Assembly: GCA_964500805.1 (NCBI GenBank)
Contig: CAZCQH010000010.1
Location: forward strand, 1-64,000
Direction of reading: 5' to 3'
Origin: Ga0077555 sp964500805
Lineage (GTDB): Bacteria; Pseudomonadota; Alphaproteobacteria; Rhizobiales; Hyphomicrobiaceae
DNA: 64,000 bases
Under the pieces are notes generated by a model. That model saw only the letters and a program-made list of their open reading frames with translations, was not told where the DNA came from and did no database searches. This document shows positions 43,832 through 52,173 of the stretch, piece by piece. Both the position numbers and the translations under genes were made by a program. Numbering within the stretch: the first letter of the stretch is position 1; each line of letters opens with the position of its first letter.

Positions 43832-46114
43832 ATGGGCAGAGCCATGGCAAAGACGAAACGCGGCGCGCCGGCGCCTCCGCCCCATGGGCTTCCGAGCAAG
43901 GAAGACATACTGAAGTTCATTGATGCCTCGCGCGAGAAAGTCGGCAAGCGTGAGATTGCAAAGGCGTTCGGGATCAAGGGCGGCGACCGGATCGCGCTCA
44001 AGGCTCTCCTGGTTGATTTGACGGAGGAAGGAAGCCTCGCCGGCAACCGCAAAGCCCTCAAGCAGCGCGGCAAGGTGCCGTCCGTCACCGTGCTGGAGAT
44101 CATCGATCGCGACCGCGATGGCGAGCTTGTCGCCGCGCCCGCTGTCTGGGAGGAGGGTGGCGGGCCACGGCCGCGCATTCTGGTGCTTACGGCACAAGGT
44201 CGCCGCCGAGGACCCGACCTCGCGCTCGGCAAGGGTGACCGCATATTGGCGCGCGTAAGCCGGCTCGAACGCGAGGATGTGTTCGGGTTTGCCTATGAAG
44301 CGGAGGTCATCAAGAAGCTGCCGCGTGAGCGCCGCCGCCTTCTCGGCATTTTCCGTGCGCATGGGCGCGGCGGCGGCAGCATCGATCCGATTGACAGGCG
44401 CGATCTCAAAACCTGGCCGGTCTCTCGCGGCAACGACGGCGGTGCGGCGGACGGCGATCTGGTGCGCTTTGATATTCTCTCGCCGCACCGGCGCGGCGTT
44501 CCCGAGGCAAGGGTGGCGGAGTGCCTCGGCAATCCACGCGACCAGCGCCAGGTGAGCCTCATCGCGGTGCATACCCATGGCATTCCCGACGAGTTTCCAG
44601 AGGCCGTACTTCACGAGCTAGATAGTCTTCCCGCACTCTCAGAGGCGGGGCGTTTCGATCTCAGGGCTGTACCTCTGTTGACGATCGATCCGATCGATGC
44701 CCGCGACCACGATGATGCGGTCCACGCGCGGCCCGACGACGACCCGAGGAACCCCGGTGGACACGTCGTCACCGTGGCGATTGCCGATGTAGCCCATTAC
44801 GTGCGACCGGGCACCAAGCTTGATCGCGAGGCAGAGATCCGGGGCAACTCCGTCTATTTCCCCGATCGTGTCGTGCCGATGCTGCCGGAGCGGATTTCAA
44901 ATGATCTCTGCTCGTTGCGCGAACGCGATGACCGTCCGTGCCTCGCCGTCGAGATGGTATTCGATGCGCATGGCCACAAACGCCGTCATGTGTTCCATCG
45001 CGCCCTGATGCGCTCGGCCGCCAAGCTCAGCTACCAGGAGGCGCAATCAGCCATCGACGGCAGGCCGAGCGATAAGTGCCGGCCGCTGATGGGGGGTGTG
45101 CTGGAGCCGCTTTGGGCCGCCTACCACACCATGCTGAAGGGCCGCGAGGCGCGCGCCCCGCTCGATCTCGATCTGCCCGAGCGCAAGATCGTGATGAATG
45201 CGCAAGGCCACGTCGAGCGGATCACGATCCCTGATCGTCTCGACGCCCATCGGCTGATCGAAGAGATGATGATCCAGGCAAACGTCGCAGCCGCCGAGAC
45301 GCTCGAGCAGCTGCGCACGCCGGTCGTCTACCGAATTCACGACCGCCCTTCGAAGGAGAAGCTTGCCAACCTTGCTCAGTTCCTGGAATCGATCGAGATC
45401 AAGCTGCCGAAAGGAGAAGGCTTGAAGCCTGAGGACTTCAATCGGATCCTCGGGCACGTCAAGGACAAGCCTGTCGCCGATCTCGTCAACGAGGTGGTCC
45501 TTCGGTCGCAAGCGCAGGCCGAGTATAACACGGCGAACATCGGACACTTCGGCCTGCACCTTCAGCGCTATGCGCACTTCACCTCGCCGATCCGGCGCTA
45601 TGCGGATCTGCTCGTGCATCGCGCTCTCATCCGGGCGCTGAAGTTCGGGACCGACGGGCTGCCGAAGGAAGCCGAGCCGCGCCTCGGCGAGGTTGCGAGG
45701 TCGATCTCGGAGGCCGAGCGCCGCGCCATGGCCGCCGAGCGCGAGACATCCGATCGCCTGCTCGCTGCCTTTCTCGCCGACCGCGTCGGTGCGGAGTTCC
45801 CCGCCCGCGTCTCCGGCGTCACGCGCTCCGGCCTCTTCGTACGGTTGAGAGAAACCGGCGCCGATGGGTTCGTCCCCGCGTCGACCATCATGGGTGATTA
45901 TTGGCGCCACGACGACACCCATCATGCGCTGATCGGCGACCGTACGGGCCTCGGCTATCAGCTCGGCGATGATGTCGAGGTGCGCCTCGTCGAGGCGATC
46001 CCCATGGCGGGCGCAATGCGTTTCGAGCTGCTCTCCAACGGCAAGCCCATGGCCGGCAGCGGCGGCAAGCGCGCGCGCTTCCGTATGCGCCCCCGTCCTG
46101 GCCGCCGCAGATGA
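43832..46114 (+). CDS. rnr: Ribonuclease R
   Basis: A 760-residue 3'-5' exoribonuclease that degrades structured RNA, acting in mRNA decay, rRNA quality control and trans-translation. Domains in order: winged-helix N-terminus (about 15-75), cold-shock-like RNA-binding domains (about 80-250), RNB catalytic domain with the metal-binding aspartates IDPIDARDHDDAVH (near 290) and HFTSPIRRYADLLVHR, and a C-terminal S1 domain (about 650-735), then a basic tail RMRPRPGRRR. The ATG at 43832 is favoured because GGGAGGG lies 7 nt upstream; ATGs at 43814 and 43844 are in frame too. It starts the rnr-DUF983-NUDIX-rpmG block. Confidence 0.96.
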   Translation: MGRAMAKTKRGAPAPPPHGLPSKEDILKFIDASREKVGKREIAKAFGIKGGDRIALKALLVDLTEEGSLAGNRKALKQRGKVPSVTVLEIIDRDRDGELVAAPAVWEEGGGPRPRILVLTAQGRRRGPDLALGKGDRILARVSRLEREDVFGFAYEAEVIKKLPRERRRLLGIFRAHGRGGGSIDPIDRRDLKTWPVSRGNDGGAADGDLVRFDILSPHRRGVPEARVAECLGNPRDQRQVSLIAVHTHGIPDEFPEAVLHELDSLPALSEAGRFDLRAVPLLTIDPIDARDHDDAVHARPDDDPRNPGGHVVTVAIADVAHYVRPGTKLDREAEIRGNSVYFPDRVVPMLPERISNDLCSLRERDDRPCLAVEMVFDAHGHKRRHVFHRALMRSAAKLSYQEAQSAIDGRPSDKCRPLMGGVLEPLWAAYHTMLKGREARAPLDLDLPERKIVMNAQGHVERITIPDRLDAHRLIEEMMIQANVAAAETLEQLRTPVVYRIHDRPSKEKLANLAQFLESIEIKLPKGEGLKPEDFNRILGHVKDKPVADLVNEVVLRSQAQAEYNTANIGHFGLHLQRYAHFTSPIRRYADLLVHRALIRALKFGTDGLPKEAEPRLGEVARSISEAERRAMAAERETSDRLLAAFLADRVGAEFPARVSGVTRSGLFVRLRETGADGFVPASTIMGDYWRHDDTHHALIGDRTGLGYQLGDDVEVRLVEAIPMAGAMRFELLSNGKPMAGSGGKRARFRMRPRPGRRR

Positions 46115-46234
46115 GGCTGTCACGGTGAACCAGCTGCGTTGCTATGCGCCTGCGACACACCCTTGCGGCGCCGCTCCGGCTTGACGGAACTGCCCGAGTT
46201 ACGCATGCCAGCGTGACAAGTGAGGAGTGCTTCA

Positions 46235-46690
46235 ATGGCTGAGACGTTTCCCGGCTTGACGCGCGAGCGTCCGGTCCCGCAAGCGGTTCTGCGTGGTTGG
46301 AGGCAGACCTGCCCTGCGTGCGGCCGGAGCCCTCTATTTCGTGCCTTTCTGAAGGTGAAGGACGCCTGTGGCGGCTGCAACGAGGCGCTGCACCATCAAC
46401 GTGCCGACGATGCGCCAGCCTATTTCACGATGGTTGTGGTCGGACACGTGATCGTCGGCGGACTGCTGTCCGTGGAGCAAGCCTACGCTCCCCCGTCCTG
46501 GGTGCAATTGTCAATCTGGCTGCCGCTCACGGTTGTCTTGAGCCTGCTGCTTCTGCCGCGCATCAAGGGCATGCTGGTCGGCCTGCAATGGGCGCTCCGC
46601 ATGCACGGTTTCGGTGGGGAAGCCGAAAAGCCGGTGCTCGAGCCGCTGCCGCTTGCGCGCGAAGTGCAGCACCGGGAGGCTCGATCGTGA
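46235..46690 (+). CDS. DUF983 membrane protein
   Basis: A 151-residue protein of the DUF983 family, function unknown. The N-terminal zinc-ribbon-like part has four cysteines as two CxxC pairs (CPACG and CGGC), with HHQRADDAPAYFT following. Two transmembrane helices follow (about 65-88 and 92-112). GAGGAG precedes the ATG by 8 nt. Its stop overlaps the GTG start of the NUDIX gene by 4 bp, so the two are coupled. This order after rnr is common in Hyphomicrobiales. Confidence 0.92.
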   Translation: MAETFPGLTRERPVPQAVLRGWRQTCPACGRSPLFRAFLKVKDACGGCNEALHHQRADDAPAYFTMVVVGHVIVGGLLSVEQAYAPPSWVQLSIWLPLTVVLSLLLLPRIKGMLVGLQWALRMHGFGGEAEKPVLEPLPLAREVQHREARS

Positions 46691-47403
46691 GTAATCCGGA
46701 GGGCGTGCAGGCAACGAAATCGCGCGTGCTGAAGCCTCGTGACGCGGCGACGCTGATCCTTGTCGATCGCGATGGCCCTGTGCCGAAAATTCTGCTCGGA
46801 AAGCGGCGCATGGATTTGAAATTCCACCCGGGAAAGTACGTCTTCCCCGGTGGCCGAGTCGATCCGGCTGATCGGCTGGTGGCTGCCTGCGACGAGCTTT
46901 GCAAGGCCGACATCGACAAGCTGATGTTCGACATGAAAGGCGGTTCGAGCCCGCGCCGCGCCCGCGCCCTTGCACTTGCCGCGGTTCGTGAAACGTATGA
47001 GGAAGCCGGGTTGGTCATCGGCGCACCCGTAAATGGGCACAAGCTGCCCGATGATCAATCTTGGCGCCGGTTCTATGACCTCGGATTTGCACCAAGCCTC
47101 GCGGGTCTGTCGTTTTTTGCTCGAGCGATCACGCCTCCCGGGCGCCCGCGCCGTTTCGACACACGCTTCTTCTGTGCCAACGCATCGGCGATTTCTTATC
47201 GCGGCAAGCCGCCGGAGGACGAGCTCTCGGATCTCGTCTGGATGCCGCTCGAAGAGGCGCGGCACCTCGACTTGCCCTCGATCACACGCGTCATCATCGA
47301 GGATCTCGGCGATCGATTGAAGCTCGGCTCGGCTGGCCTTTCGGGAGCATCAGTGCCCTATTACTACAACCGCCGTGGAACGTATCGACGTGACATGATT
47401 TGA
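46687..47403 (+). CDS. NUDIX hydrolase
   Basis: A 238-residue NUDIX pyrophosphohydrolase. The Nudix box is visible but interrupted: the Gly-rich entry PGKYVFPGGRVDPADR is separated by about 40 residues from the catalytic helix RETYEEAGLVIG (REx2EExG core). Such an insert occurs in the larger NUDIX proteins next to rpmG. The substrate is unknown. The start is a GTG overlapping the DUF983 stop (GTGA), with GGGAGG 6-7 nt upstream. Confidence 0.92.
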   Translation: MSNPEGVQATKSRVLKPRDAATLILVDRDGPVPKILLGKRRMDLKFHPGKYVFPGGRVDPADRLVAACDELCKADIDKLMFDMKGGSSPRRARALALAAVRETYEEAGLVIGAPVNGHKLPDDQSWRRFYDLGFAPSLAGLSFFARAITPPGRPRRFDTRFFCANASAISYRGKPPEDELSDLVWMPLEEARHLDLPSITRVIIEDLGDRLKLGSAGLSGASVPYYYNRRGTYRRDMI

Positions 47404-47502
47404 GCGGCCATTGACGCATCCGCAAACTTGACTTTGCGAGGCGCTTCCCTATGGTGCGTCGACGTTCGGGCGGGACGCCCAAAATCATCGCGAGAGTTAG
47501 AA

Positions 47503-47670
47503 ATGGCAAAGCCAGTTACGCAAAAAATCAAGCTTTTGAGCACGGCCGGTACGGGGTTTTATTACGTGACCAAGAAGAATCCGCGCACGTCGACGGAAAA
47601 GATCGTTTTCAAGAAGTACGATCCAATCGCGCGCAAGCACGTCGAGTTCAAAGAGACAAAAATCAAGTAA
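47503..47670 (+). CDS. rpmG: 50S ribosomal protein L33
   Basis: A 55-residue large-subunit protein located near the E site. The sequence MAKPVTQKIKLLSTAGTGFY and the end KYDPIARKHVEFKETKIK match alphaproteobacterial L33. It lacks the CxxC pairs, so it is the zinc-independent type. GAGAG lies upstream of the ATG. It is followed by an unusual array of hairpins. Confidence 0.97.
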   Translation: MAKPVTQKIKLLSTAGTGFYYVTKKNPRTSTEKIVFKKYDPIARKHVEFKETKIK

Positions 47671-47695
47671 CAGCGCCTTCTGCGCCTGAGGCCTG

Positions 47696-47863
47696 CGACC
47701 CTTTCTGGGTCGGCGGCCGACCTGTCGCCGAACTCGGCAGCGGGGTAATAAGACCGAGTAGCGACAGGTCGGCACTGACACCAAGTTCCGGTCAAAGAGG
47801 GCGTCGACCGATACTTGGTAACCGATAAGTCGTTTGTGGTGGTAGATCACCACTGACTTATCG
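47696..47863 (+). other. Four consecutive hairpins: candidate structured RNA or DNA element
   Basis: Downstream of rpmG, four inverted repeats stand back to back. H1: CGACCC/GGGTCG (47696-47712, 5-nt loop). H2: 13-bp outer stem GCCGACCTGTCGC (47716-47728) with GCGACAGGTCGGC (47761-47773), plus an inner ACTCGG/CCGAGT stem. H3: ACCAAGT/ACTTGGT (47780-47786, 47813-47819) with an inner CGGTC/GACCG after a 2x2 internal loop. H4: CGATAAGTC/GACTTATCG (47823-47831, 47855-47863) with an inner GTGGTG/CACCAC. Their tight succession over 168 nt is hard to explain as simple termination. The active strand is not known; none has a strong T-run. Confidence 0.5.
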
Positions 47864-48225
47864 CACCACTTCATTCACGGGAGATGCGGCGGTCCCGAGC
47901 CTGAAGTTGGTTCAATTGTGGGCTGAGCCAGTTGTTTGGGTTCGACGCAGCACACACATCCCTTAGCGTTGACTTCATGGCAGAAAACATTGCGGGACGC
48001 AAGTTTCGCAGAATTGCCGCCGACGGCTCGCCTCCCTCCCTCGACCCTCGCAAAACGCGGTGGCGTAGGTATGTTCAGTCGGTGCCAAAAATCTGACTTT
48101 TCTGTGCGGCGAATTCGCTATCTGCGATCTGATGAAAACAGCGTTTAATACCTGGGCTGGCTGCAATCGAACAAGAGGTTCGTCTCGCGCGTAACACGTT
48201 GGAACGGAACTACGTTCCTCTCCGC
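47864..48225. other. Rest of the rpmG-pleD convergent gap, no gene seen
   Basis: Only short frames without family character are present on both strands. A TTGGGTTCGACG stretch at about 47937 resembles a tRNA T-loop, but no matching stem or acceptor arm exists. The 3' end of the pleD transcript should lie here. Confidence 0.4.
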
Positions 48226-49596
48226 CTAAGCTGCGTCGGTCACGACCCGATTGCGACCTTCGCGCTTGGCCGCATAGAGCGCGTTGTCCGCTCGCTTGAA
48301 CAGCGACTCCGGCGTATCCTCGCGGCTCTCCAGCGTTGCAATACCGACACTTGCGGTGACACGGAGCATGGTATCCGAGTTAACCTGGAATGTATCGGCT
48401 GCAATGCAGGCCCTGAGGCGCTCGCCGACCTGCATGGCCCGATTGAGGTCGGTGTCCGGCATGATAATCACGAACTCCTCGCCGCCTAGTCGACAGGCTA
48501 GGTCGATGCCCCGAGTATTGCGGCGGAAACGGGCTGCGAATTCGCGGAGCACGACATCGCCCGCATCGTGCCCGTAGGTGTCATTGACCGATTTAAAGAA
48601 GTCGATGTCGGCAACCAAAACCGAGAGCGAGCCGCCGGATTGGATCGCCTGATTGACCAGAGTGGACAGGTGGCTTTCCATATAGCGGCGATTGTGCAGG
48701 CCGGTCAGCGCGTCGGTAATCGCCATCTCCATGCTCTGATCGAGCTTGGCCCGGAGCAGGTCGGCGTGGCGTTTGCGCTTGATCTGGGTCTTTATGCGCG
48801 CCAGCAATTCGTTCCGGTCGATGGGGCGCAGCACGTAGTCATTGACGCCCATGTCGAGGCCGCGCAGCAGACGCGCATCGTCGCCGGGTTCGACCATGAT
48901 GATGATCGGCATATGCCGCGAGCGATCCAGCGAGCGGACCTGCGAGCAGAGCCGCAGCCCGTCAGCGTGCTGGAGCGACAGGCTGACGATCATCAGGTCG
49001 TAGGGCTGATCGCCCATGCGCAGCAAGGCGGCTTGCGGATCCCGCTCAACGGTCACCGTGTGCGCCTTGCCGAGCCCATCGACGATGCGCTGGGCGGTTC
49101 GGGCATGGTCCTCCACCAGCAGAATGCGGCCTTGGACGTTTGTCTGAGCCCAATCGGGAATGCCGTTGGCGCCGATTCCCATCTCCTTGGTCGTCGAGGC
49201 GCGCGACATGAGCTCGTCGGCCAGCACCTTGAGCCGGGCGAGGTTCTTCACCCGGGTTATCAGGGCGATGTCGTCAACAGGCTTGGTCAGAAAATCGTCG
49301 GCGCCAGCCTCGAGACCCTGCACCTTGTCGGACGGCTGGTCGAGCGCGGTGACCATGATCACCGGCAGGTGGGCGAGATCCGGTGTCTGCTTTATGCGCC
49401 GGCACACCTCGAAGCCGTCCATGCCCGGCATCATGACGTCGAGCAGCACAACGTCAACGCGCTCTCGCGAGAGAATGTCGAGCGCCTCGCGGCCGCTGTA
49501 GGCGGTCAGGATCTCGAAGTACTCGGCCGAGAGACGGGCCTCGAGCAGCTTCACGTTGGCGAGGATATCATCGACGACGAGAACGCGGGCGGTCAT
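48226..49596 (-). CDS. pleD: Response regulator/diguanylate cyclase PleD
   Basis: A 456-residue protein: receiver domain REC1 (residues 1-120, phosphoacceptor D53 in VVLLDVMMPGMDG), a second, degenerate receiver (about 155-275, with S in place of the acceptor in DLMIVSLSLQHADG), and a GGDEF domain (about 290-450). The active motif is GGEEF, and the allosteric c-di-GMP inhibition site RxxD is present (RGID, just before). It makes c-di-GMP at the cell pole when phosphorylated, controlling motility and stalk or cell-type change in Caulobacter. It lies 21 bp after divK in one operon. Confidence 0.97.
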   Translation of the reverse strand: MTARVLVVDDILANVKLLEARLSAEYFEILTAYSGREALDILSRERVDVVLLDVMMPGMDGFEVCRRIKQTPDLAHLPVIMVTALDQPSDKVQGLEAGADDFLTKPVDDIALITRVKNLARLKVLADELMSRASTTKEMGIGANGIPDWAQTNVQGRILLVEDHARTAQRIVDGLGKAHTVTVERDPQAALLRMGDQPYDLMIVSLSLQHADGLRLCSQVRSLDRSRHMPIIIMVEPGDDARLLRGLDMGVNDYVLRPIDRNELLARIKTQIKRKRHADLLRAKLDQSMEMAITDALTGLHNRRYMESHLSTLVNQAIQSGGSLSVLVADIDFFKSVNDTYGHDAGDVVLREFAARFRRNTRGIDLACRLGGEEFVIIMPDTDLNRAMQVGERLRACIAADTFQVNSDTMLRVTASVGIATLESREDTPESLFKRADNALYAAKREGRNRVVTDAA

Positions 49597-49617
49597 AGCG
49601 GTTTCCGGACGAAGATC

Positions 49618-50043
49618 TCAGGCGTCGCCAATGAAGCGGCGGACGGTCTCAATGAACGTGCTGATCGAGATCGGCTTTGAGATGTAGGCCTCGCAGCCGC
49701 CGCGGCGGATACGCTCTTCGTCGCCCTTCATGGCGAAAGCGGTGACGGCGATGACGGGAATGTCGCGCAGGCTGTCGTCTTCTTTCAGCCACTTGGTCAC
49801 TTCGAGGCCGGACACCTCAGGCAGTTGGATATCCATCAGGATGAGATTGGGGCGATGCTCGCGCGCAAGCCGCAGGGCGTCCATGCCGTTGCGGGTTTCG
49901 ATGGTCTTGTAGCCGTGCGCGTCGAGAAGGTCGTGGAAGAGCTTCATGTTGAGCTCGTTGTCCTCGACGATCAGCACGGTCTTGCCAGTGGCCCCCTTGG
50001 ACCGCCGGTTTTCGAACGCCCGAACGTTCTCCTGGTATGTCAT
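49618..50043 (-). CDS. divK: Single-domain response regulator DivK
   Basis: A 141-residue receiver-only protein, the essential polar cell-cycle regulator that, phosphorylated by DivJ/PleC, acts through DivL-CckA to lower CtrA activity. The core VLIVEDNELNMKLFHDLL and the acceptor region LILMDIQLPEVSGLEVTKWLKEDD (acceptor D71) are nearly identical to Caulobacter DivK (D53), as is GGCEAYISKPIS. It has about 18 extra N-terminal residues (MTYQENVRAFENRRSKGATG), so either a real extension or a later start is used. It is the first gene of the divK-pleD operon. Confidence 0.97.
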   Translation of the reverse strand: MTYQENVRAFENRRSKGATGKTVLIVEDNELNMKLFHDLLDAHGYKTIETRNGMDALRLAREHRPNLILMDIQLPEVSGLEVTKWLKEDDSLRDIPVIAVTAFAMKGDEERIRRGGCEAYISKPISISTFIETVRRFIGDA

Positions 50044-50262
50044 GCAACCGGCTCGCCCCGCGCGTCCTCACCACCTGCACGATTCGGGTGACGCGTTCGG
50101 ACGATTTTGGCGGAAAACACTAACTAACTGTTTAAGATGACCGCTGGGGGGCCCGGTTTCGCCCGCCAGCGGCTGTGCCGTTGCCTGTCCGCATCAATCG
50201 CGGCAAAATCTTGCATGCCGTTCACATCGCGAGTTTCGGGGCGGTTGAAAGGCGGGATAAGC

Positions 50263-50574
50263 ATGCAGTTTCCTAAGAAGCCACGGGCCAGACCGATGAG
50301 CCGGGAGGCGGCAGAGGCGCTAGGGCTCAAGGTTCTGCTCTTCGTCGTGGGCGAGGAAGCGCGGCTGGAGCGGTTCCTCTATCAAACCGGCCTCGATCCG
50401 GACGATCTCAGGGCGCGCGCAGGGGAGCCCGAGATGCTCGCCGCGCTCATGGGCCATCTACTCGAAGACGAATCGCAGCTGCTGGTTTTCACCTCCGGGG
50501 AGCGAATCGATCCTGCTGAGGTTCACGCTGCCTGCGCCATGCTCGGCGGAGCGCCGACGTGGGATAGTGTGTGA
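50263..50574 (+). CDS. DUF3572 protein
   Basis: A 103-residue protein of the DUF3572 family, commonly found divergent from divK in Hyphomicrobiales; its role is unknown. It is mostly helical and acidic: EAAEALGLKVLLFVVGEEARLERFLYQTGLDPDDLR, then EPEMLAALMGHLLEDESQLLVF. The ATG at 50263 has GGCGGGA upstream; the open frame extends to 50137 without similarity. The divergent gap to divK (50044-50262) should hold both promoters. Confidence 0.87.
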   Translation: MQFPKKPRARPMSREAAEALGLKVLLFVVGEEARLERFLYQTGLDPDDLRARAGEPEMLAALMGHLLEDESQLLVFTSGERIDPAEVHAACAMLGGAPTWDSV

Positions 50575-50606
50575 GGAGCAGCGCGTCTTCGGTGATCAGT
50601 CGGCAC

Positions 50607-51530
50607 ATGGGCCAAGGTACGAACAGCAACTCATTTCGCGTCGGCATCGATCTCGGTGGTACGAAGATCGAAGGTGTGCTGCTGGGACCAGACGGCGCCG
50701 AGTGCGCCCGGTTGAGGGTTGCAGCCCCGCGCGCGGACTATCGGGCGACCGTCGAGGCCATTCACGCGCTGGTCGTATCGCTGAAGCAGCAGGCTGACGT
50801 TGACAATGCCACGATCGGCGTCGGTATGCCCGGTTCCCTGTCGCCTCGCACCGGCCTCGTTCAGAACGCCAACTCGACCTGGCTCAACGGCCAAGCCTTC
50901 GGGCGCGATCTCGAAACGCGGCTTGGACAGCCCGTGCGCCTTGCCAATGATGCCAACTGCTTTGCTGTTTCCGAGGCAACCGATGGCGCTGGTGCGGGCG
51001 CAAGGAGCGTATTCGGCGTCATTCTCGGTACGGGATGCGGCGGCGGCATCGTGATTGGCGGGCGCCTGCTCGACGGCCCGCAGGCAATTGGCGGCGAATG
51101 GGGTCACAACCCTCTCCCCTGGCCCGAAGCGAGTGAGCATCCCGGGCCTTGCTGCTGGTGCGGCCGCCGGGGCTGCATCGAGACCTGGGTGTCCGGTCCT
51201 GGGCTCGCTGCGGACCACCGGCGCGTGACAGGACACCAACTCACGGGAGAAGAAATCGTTTGCGCCGCTGCCGGCGGAGACGCCGACGCCCGCGCCACGC
51301 TCGACCGGCACGCGTCCCGGCTCGCGCGGGGCCTTGCGCATGTCGTGAACCTGATTGATCCGGAGGTGATCATCCTGGGCGGCGGCCTTTCGACGCTCGA
51401 GCATCTTTATCGGGACGTACCGGGACTGATGGTTCCCCTCATTTTCGCAGACCATGCCCGGGCAGAGATTCGCCCGCCCAAGTGGGGCGACGCGTCAGGC
51501 GTTCGTGGCGCGGCCTGGCTTTGGAGCTGA
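50607..51530 (+). CDS. ROK family sugar kinase (fructokinase/N-acetylglucosamine kinase-like)
   Basis: A 307-residue ASKHA-fold kinase without the DNA-binding domain of ROK repressors. It would phosphorylate fructose, glucose, mannose or GlcNAc with ATP. Motifs are DLGGTK (15-20) for phosphate binding, the ROK zinc site CCWCGRRGCIETW, and ILGGGLSTLEHLY at the adenosine side. The ATG at 50607 is preferred; in-frame GTGs at 50571 (overlapping the DUF3572 stop) and 50592, the latter downstream of GAGGAG, are alternatives. Probably in one transcript with DUF3572. Confidence 0.92.
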   Translation: MGQGTNSNSFRVGIDLGGTKIEGVLLGPDGAECARLRVAAPRADYRATVEAIHALVVSLKQQADVDNATIGVGMPGSLSPRTGLVQNANSTWLNGQAFGRDLETRLGQPVRLANDANCFAVSEATDGAGAGARSVFGVILGTGCGGGIVIGGRLLDGPQAIGGEWGHNPLPWPEASEHPGPCCWCGRRGCIETWVSGPGLAADHRRVTGHQLTGEEIVCAAAGGDADARATLDRHASRLARGLAHVVNLIDPEVIILGGGLSTLEHLYRDVPGLMVPLIFADHARAEIRPPKWGDASGVRGAAWLWS

Positions 51531-52173
51531 ACAGCGGCTGGTGACGGCGAGGCACCATCTCCGGCTTGGCAAACTGGTGGCGCCGGTTGGCGGTGGTGGC
51601 GAAGCAGACCAGGAACCGCCCAAAGTTTACCAAGCCGGCAGAAAGCCGGCCAAACTTATCCCCACCCTCCAGACTTGTGTTATACTTGCGATGCGCCTCA
51701 TATATTGTTTGAATACTATAGTAAATATATGTTTCTATTGATAAATATCTTGATTTATTGCTCGGCGTTTGCTATTCTGTCCGTTCGAATTGTTTCGAGC
51801 AGGTGCTGAGTTGATAATACTGACGATACTTTCCATCCTCCTGGCTCTGGCGGTCATGCCCCTGCGTCGGGTCCGCAACGCCGGCCCTGTGGTCCAGGAC
51901 CTGCGCTCCCTCATCATGCGGCCCGTGATCGCCAATCCCTTCGAGCTTGCGCTCGACAAGAATTCCACCAACCGGCAGTCGGCGCTGCTCTCGCGGCTCG
52001 CCCGCGCGGTCATGAGCAATTTCCGGTGCATGGACGCGTCATGCACTTGCAAGGATGGCGGAGCATCGCGACATTTGCTAAGAGACGTGTTAGTTAAGTC
52101 AGCAAGGCTGACCTATTCGGTCGCCAGCGCATTCGAAGCTCGCGACCGCGCCAACAACGAGGTTCGCGGCCCC
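51531..52173. promoter_or_regulatory. 643-bp gap with an AT-rich core before the 2-oxoacid oxidoreductase
   Basis: No gene could be supported. The frame of the downstream gene is open from 51769 but that part has no family similarity, and the minus-strand frame 52052-51735 is equally anonymous. Bases about 51690-51770 are very A/T-rich and contain the 10-bp palindrome TACTATAGTA (51714-51723). This is the natural place for the promoter of the oxidoreductase and perhaps a regulator site. Confidence 0.4.

Noticed and set aside
47937..47960. tRNA-like GGGTTCGACG sequence
   Set aside because: Flanking bases cannot form the T-stem and no acceptor, D or anticodon arm is found at the right spacing.
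50110..50140. CtrA-like site before divK (TTAAACAGTTAGTTAG on the minus strand)
   Set aside because: The second half is shifted by one base and lacks TTAA, so it does not fit TTAA-N7-TTAA well enough to call.
51735..52052. 105-residue minus-strand frame in the gap before the oxidoreductase
   Set aside because: No recognisable domain, low-complexity Arg/Ser composition typical of antisense frames, no convincing ribosome binding site.
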